27,217 nucleotides of DNA from Fervidobacterium sp. (GTDB taxonomy: Bacteria; Thermotogota; Thermotogae; Thermotogales; Fervidobacteriaceae). Made by a program: the position numbers and the translations under genes. The notes beneath the pieces are model-generated. The model saw nothing but the letters and a program-made list of their open reading frames with translations, did not search any database and was not told where the DNA came from. Below are positions 24,170 to 27,217 of the stretch, in pieces; position 1 is the stretch's first letter, and each line of letters starts with the position of its first letter. The stretch lies in contig DPIB01000016.1 of NCBI GenBank assembly GCA_003522805.1, forward strand, positions 1 to 27,217, in the 5' to 3' direction.

Positions 24170-24635
24170 CAATTTCCCTCCGGTCTAATTCATGACGTTT
24201 CTTCTCTCTTTTTGATCTAGACTCTGCAATGATCATTTCGATGATCAAACCAACACTTCCAAACAAGATAAACATGTCTGCAACGTTGAATATCGTAGGC
24301 CAGTGAATGATCGTGATGAAGTCGATTACATAACCAAAACGGATTCTATCTATCAGGTTACCAAGCGCACCACCAAGAATAAATGCGACAAGCATTTCTG
24401 TACTTCTCTTCAGTTTGAAGAACGTAGGTATAAGTGCCATAACCACGACTATCGTTAAAGAAAGATAGACAACAATTTCTTTGACGCCAGCTAATAAGCC
24501 AAAAGCAACTCCTTTGTTTGTGGTGTAGGTAAGGAAAAAGATGCCAAGAACATTTTTGATTTCTCCTTGCAAGTAGAGAGTTGCTGTATATTTTGTGATT
24601 TGGTCAAGAACAAGGGCTAGAATAAGCCAGAACAT
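23931..24635 (-). CDS. lspA: Lipoprotein signal peptidase with abnormal C-terminal run-on
   Basis: This aspartic membrane peptidase removes signal peptides from prolipoproteins. Four membrane segments are visible, and the family motifs NKGVAFGLL, GGALGNLIDRIRFGYVIDFI (Asp near 97) and FNVADMFILFG (Asp near 118) contain both catalytic aspartates. The start is ATG at 24635 (MFWLILALV) after AAAGG. The normal protein would end near residue 150-160, but the frame continues to 234 residues. The last 80 or so are hydrophilic, rich in Arg, Glu, Gly and Asn, and overlap rluD out of frame. Stops in both other frames occur just before the rluD SD, so a small frameshift near the Lys/Arg-rich end would restore a normal length. 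Confidence 0.93.
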   Translation of the reverse strand: MFWLILALVLDQITKYTATLYLQGEIKNVLGIFFLTYTTNKGVAFGLLAGVKEIVVYLSLTIVVVMALIPTFFKLKRSTEMLVAFILGGALGNLIDRIRFGYVIDFITIIHWPTIFNVADMFILFGSVGLIIEMIIAESRSKREKKRHELDRREIGGHKSNEQGKWLATRQIRTREDTGMDFENIHPKSDKERGSNGEWNFEEAELQGEVWGYNYIGNAGQTDTTSNRTGEYPT

Positions 24636-24720
24636 GCAATCAACCTTTCTGCTTAAATGCAACTAACTTTGTTCTACTAATCTTTTTCAAGAGTTTCTTT
24701 CAAGCTCTATTTATCGCTGA

Positions 24721-25572
24721 TCATAATTTCCTATATATAAATGATGAAGCTACTTCTAATCCTAGATTCCTATAGTTGAAAATCCTCTCAGTGTTACCCA
24801 CAAAGAGTAAACCACCTGGTTTAAGGCTCTCTGCGAAATTTCTATACAGTTGATCTTTTGCTTCCATTTCGAAGTATATGACAACGTTTCTACATACGAT
24901 CAAATCAAAGCCTTTTTCAAATGGATCTTGAAGAAGGTTATGCCTCTTAAACATCACTCTGGCTTTTACATTTGGTTTGACTATGTATTTTCCATCGCGG
25001 ACGATGAAGTACTTTTGTATGTATTCTTGTGACGTACTCACCATAGACCTTTCTTCATATTCCCCTACTTGTGCCCAAGTAAGTACACCGATATCTATAT
25101 CTGTTGCGAGTATTCTTGCTGTTGAAGGTGCCTTTAGTTCTTCGAGTATCATAGCTAGTGTGTAAGGTTCTTCTCCAGAAGAACAACCAGCACTCCATGC
25201 TTTGAATCTTGGCCCACTTTCTTTTAAGAGTTGTGGTAGGAATTTGTCTTTGATCTCTTGCCATTTTTCAGGGTTTCTGAAAAATTCCGTAACGTTTATG
25301 GTCAATTTGTCTAGAAATTCGTCTTTCTTTTTGTTATCTTTTAGGATCATATCGAGGTATTCTTTATATGATTTGCAATTATACTTTCTGATAAGCATTT
25401 CTATACGCCTTTTCATCCTTTCGGGCTTGTATCCAGAAAGGTCCAATCCCATTATTTCATTTATCTTTCCAACGAACCACGTGAATTCCTCCCAAAGAAA
25501 TTCAGGACCTTCACCAGATTGGAAATTCGAGAGCCAAGCGAACTTCTTCCCCTTTGCATCGTCCAGTGACAT
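24721..25572 (-). CDS. cheR: Chemotaxis protein methyltransferase
   Basis: This 283-residue SAM-dependent enzyme methylates glutamates of chemoreceptors. The N-terminal helical domain (to about 95) is followed by the methyltransferase domain with [27 protein letters not shown] near 125, ATDID and [13 protein letters not shown]. The length is normal and there is no C-terminal pentapeptide-binding or TPR addition. The start is ATG at 25572 (MSLDD), placed five bases after AGGTGA; a start nine bases earlier lacks this spacing. Its first 62 bases overlap the end of the beta-rich protein gene, and its SD lies inside that gene. No other che gene is in the window. Confidence 0.95.
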   Translation of the reverse strand: MSLDDAKGKKFAWLSNFQSGEGPEFLWEEFTWFVGKINEIMGLDLSGYKPERMKRRIEMLIRKYNCKSYKEYLDMILKDNKKKDEFLDKLTINVTEFFRNPEKWQEIKDKFLPQLLKESGPRFKAWSAGCSSGEEPYTLAMILEELKAPSTARILATDIDIGVLTWAQVGEYEERSMVSTSQEYIQKYFIVRDGKYIVKPNVKARVMFKRHNLLQDPFEKGFDLIVCRNVVIYFEMEAKDQLYRNFAESLKPGGLLFVGNTERIFNYRNLGLEVASSFIYRKL

Positions 25573-26305
25573 ATATATCACCTACCTTCCATGAAGCGCT
25601 CCAGTTAGTTCTGCCTGTCTTCGCATCTTCTATGATGTTCATTTCAAAATTGTCTATCTTAACAGAAAGCCCGAAATTGAAATTGATTGCAGCATTTGAG
25701 TCTGTATAGCTACTAGCATAGACCAAAAAATTGTCCGATGAAAAAACCCCTCCGATGCCTGTTCTTTCTCCAAAAAATACGTATATATTCTTTCCAACTC
25801 CCAAGTTAAACCCTTCATCGATTCGTTCTACAAAGATATCTACCCACTTCGTCTTGAATGAAGTATTGATAGCATCAGCATTGCCCACTATTGATATGAA
25901 ATCATCTTGGTGTATCAAATAATCACCGTAATAACCCGTTCTTAGCCATGTAGAGTGCCATGCCTTTGAGGCTGGATTGATGAATGTTGTAAATGGTATA
26001 TCATCGTTGAAAATAGAATATGTGACTTTGTAGGGAAATTCGACAAATTCAAAATAATCCATCATGTTTACAAAATCTGGACTTATAAAAGGAACACCAC
26101 GCTTTTGTCCAATAGAAACGTCTAAATTGAATTCTACGTTGAATTTCCAAAAGGTAAAATTGTATCTTGCGTTCAAGCCATAAGTAGTATCAAATGGAGA
26201 GACATTAAAATAGAGCGTCTCTCCAAATGATATTGAAGTATATATGATCGTCAATAAGAATATGGCGATATACAAAAATTTTGTTACATGTTTTAAGCTG
26301 CCCAA
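25511..26305 (-). CDS. Secreted beta-rich protein, possible outer-membrane barrel
   Basis: This 264-residue protein of unknown family starts with a signal peptide ([22 protein letters not shown]). The mature part is rich in aromatic residues and alternating hydrophobic/polar strands ([46 protein letters not shown]), and it ends in a strand with a terminal aromatic residue (LALEFPIW). This resembles outer-membrane beta-barrels, where a C-terminal Phe or Trp is the assembly signal. Thermotogales have an outer sheath (toga), so an outer-envelope place is plausible but inferred. The start is TTG at 26305, seven bases after AGGTGA. The 3' end overlaps cheR by 62 bases. Confidence 0.8.
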   Translation of the reverse strand: MGSLKHVTKFLYIAIFLLTIIYTSISFGETLYFNVSPFDTTYGLNARYNFTFWKFNVEFNLDVSIGQKRGVPFISPDFVNMMDYFEFVEFPYKVTYSIFNDDIPFTTFINPASKAWHSTWLRTGYYGDYLIHQDDFISIVGNADAINTSFKTKWVDIFVERIDEGFNLGVGKNIYVFFGERTGIGGVFSSDNFLVYASSYTDSNAAINFNFGLSVKIDNFEMNIIEDAKTGRTNWSASWKVGDIYVTGRCKGEEVRLALEFPIW

Positions 26306-26325
26306 CTTTCTATCACCTATAATCT

Positions 26326-26342
26326 ACTTATAGTCTATAAGT
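26326..26342 (-). repeat. Perfect 17-base palindrome upstream of the beta-rich protein gene
   Basis: ACTTATAG and CTATAAGT are 8-base arms around a single central base, 21 bases before the TTG start. A second small palindrome, TTGAC-ATA-GTCAA, overlaps the yebC stop. With no U-tract, a regulator-binding site is more likely than a terminator. Confidence 0.55.
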
Positions 26343-26370
26343 GTCTACCACACCCAGCTACTTGACTATG

Positions 26371-27129
26371 TCAACCTTCCAATTTTTCCATTATTGCATC
26401 GAGTTCAGCATCATCTATATCAAAGTTTCCAAATACTTCCTGAACATCGTCGTTATCTTCAAGCGCATCGATGAGTTTCAGTACTTTCTCTGCTTCTGAG
26501 CCTGTTACTTTAACACTGTTTTTTGGATTATATGTTATTCTAGCTTCACCATCGAACCCGTTTTTTGCCAGCTCTTCTCTCAGTGCACTTAGCGATTCTG
26601 GAGACGTATAAACGAGTACAGGGTCTCCTTCCTCAATGTCTTCTGCACCAGCATCGATAGCAAGAAGCATGAATTCATCCATATCAGGAATCTTTTCTGC
26701 TGGAATCTCGATGACACCTTTTCTTTCAAAGAGCCACGCAACGGAACCACTTTCAGCAAGTGTTCCTCCATTCTTGCTTAATATATGCCTAAGTTCTTGC
26801 GCAGTCCTGTTTTTATTATCTGTCAGTGCTAGGATGTACAGTGCAACTCCGCCCGGTGCATACGCTTCGTAGGTTATCTCTTCATATCTTTCGCCTTCGA
26901 GTTCTCCTGTACCTTTCTTTATCGATCTTTCTATCGTCTCTCTAGACATATTTGCTTCTCTTGCTTTCTCAAGTACCGTTCTTAATCTCGGGTTTGTATT
27001 CGGATCTCCACCGCCTTCTCTTGCAGCTACGATGATCTCTCTGATCAGTTTCGTGAATACTTGTGATTTTTTCGCATCTTGTGCAGCTTTCCTATGCTTA
27101 ATATTCGCCCACTTATTATGACCAGACAT
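26371..27129 (-). CDS. yebC: YebC/PmpR family protein
   Basis: This 252-residue protein starts with the family signature [21 protein letters not shown] and has the usual three-domain layout and length. Other conserved blocks are [52 protein letters not shown] and [12 protein letters not shown]. The family has been described both as transcriptional regulators and as translation factors that relieve ribosome stalling; the sequence cannot decide. The ATG follows AAGGAGG. It may share a transcript with the beta-rich protein gene and cheR downstream, since no terminator is seen between them. Confidence 0.96.
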   Translation of the reverse strand: MSGHNKWANIKHRKAAQDAKKSQVFTKLIREIIVAAREGGGDPNTNPRLRTVLEKAREANMSRETIERSIKKGTGELEGERYEEITYEAYAPGGVALYILALTDNKNRTAQELRHILSKNGGTLAESGSVAWLFERKGVIEIPAEKIPDMDEFMLLAIDAGAEDIEEGDPVLVYTSPESLSALREELAKNGFDGEARITYNPKNSVKVTGSEAEKVLKLIDALEDNDDVQEVFGNFDIDDAELDAIMEKLEG

Positions 27130-27204
27130 ACTCTCTTCCTCCTTATACCAAAATTTTGACTCCCAATAGATTATTGCCTTTCTCCTGGCTTTATCACCTT
27201 GTCA

Positions 27205-27213
27205 ATTATACCA
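27205..27213 (-). promoter_or_regulatory. Extended -10 promoter for yebC
   Basis: The minus strand has TGG-TATAAT, giving a leader of about 70 bases before the yebC SD. The -35 region lies at or beyond the window edge. A short GCC/GGC stem and a TTGACA sequence follow within the leader. Confidence 0.5.
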
Positions 27214-27217
27214 TATT

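Noticed and set aside
1..27217. CRISPR arrays, insertion sequences, prophage or defence islands
   Set aside because: No spaced direct repeats, transposase, phage or restriction/toxin genes are seen; the only recombinase is a housekeeping Xer type.

Overview
The window looks like a chromosomal segment of an AT-rich thermophilic bacterium of the order Thermotogales, most likely Fervidobacterium or a close relative. This is inferred, not proven. The evidence is the protein set (a TM287-type ABC half-transporter, Gdh, Fhs, QueH, a 599-residue PurL with separate PurS and PurQ), the Lys/Glu-rich proteins, the strong Shine-Dalgarno (SD) sites, the many TTG/GTG starts and the tight gene packing with overlaps. 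Promoter candidates repeatedly show an extended -10 box (TGN before the hexamer).

Layout. 1-5700, minus strand: a truncated membrane protein with a PAS-like region, an ABC exporter half whose catalytic Glu is replaced by Asp, glutamate dehydrogenase (gdh) and formate-tetrahydrofolate ligase (fhs), each with its own promoter or terminator signals. 5833-15089, plus strand: a long, closely spaced run comprising a PP-loop ATPase, rnc, a Xer-type recombinase, a bifunctional Rel, dtd, queH, an unknown protein overlapping an RsbW-like anti-sigma kinase, a divergent-PAP2 protein, a lytic transglycosylase and a lone ABC ATPase. 15090-15742: a long leader with a promoter, an apparent PyrR-binding RNA hairpin, a short ORF whose SD lies in that hairpin, and two overlapping hairpins before a U-tract. 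15743-19721: purE-purC-purS-purQ-purL, closed by a terminator.

19802-20899: a strongly signalled gene for a secreted acidic coiled-coil protein, with its terminator. 20922-21298 (minus): the decayed remains of an HD-GYP phosphodiesterase gene that has lost the segments carrying both catalytic motifs. 21503-21680 (minus): tRNA-Pro(CGG) with promoter and terminator. 21740-23202 (plus): an intact response regulator with an HD-GYP output domain. 23225-27213 (minus): rluD, lspA, cheR, a secreted beta-rich protein and a YebC-family gene.

How the genes fit together. The central cluster joins RNA processing, stringent response, translation quality control, tRNA modification and cell-wall or signalling functions. 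The pur block makes five enzymes or subunits of IMP synthesis, and fhs supplies formyl-THF for purine synthesis. The most interesting observation is the pyrimidine-type (PyrR) control element in front of a purine operon, arranged so that PyrR binding could block translation of a short ORF that spans the attenuator. The second is a set of long out-of-frame overlaps (PP-loop/rnc, lspA/rluD, beta-rich protein/cheR). Two of these look like lost stop codons or frameshifts at the 3' end of the upstream gene.
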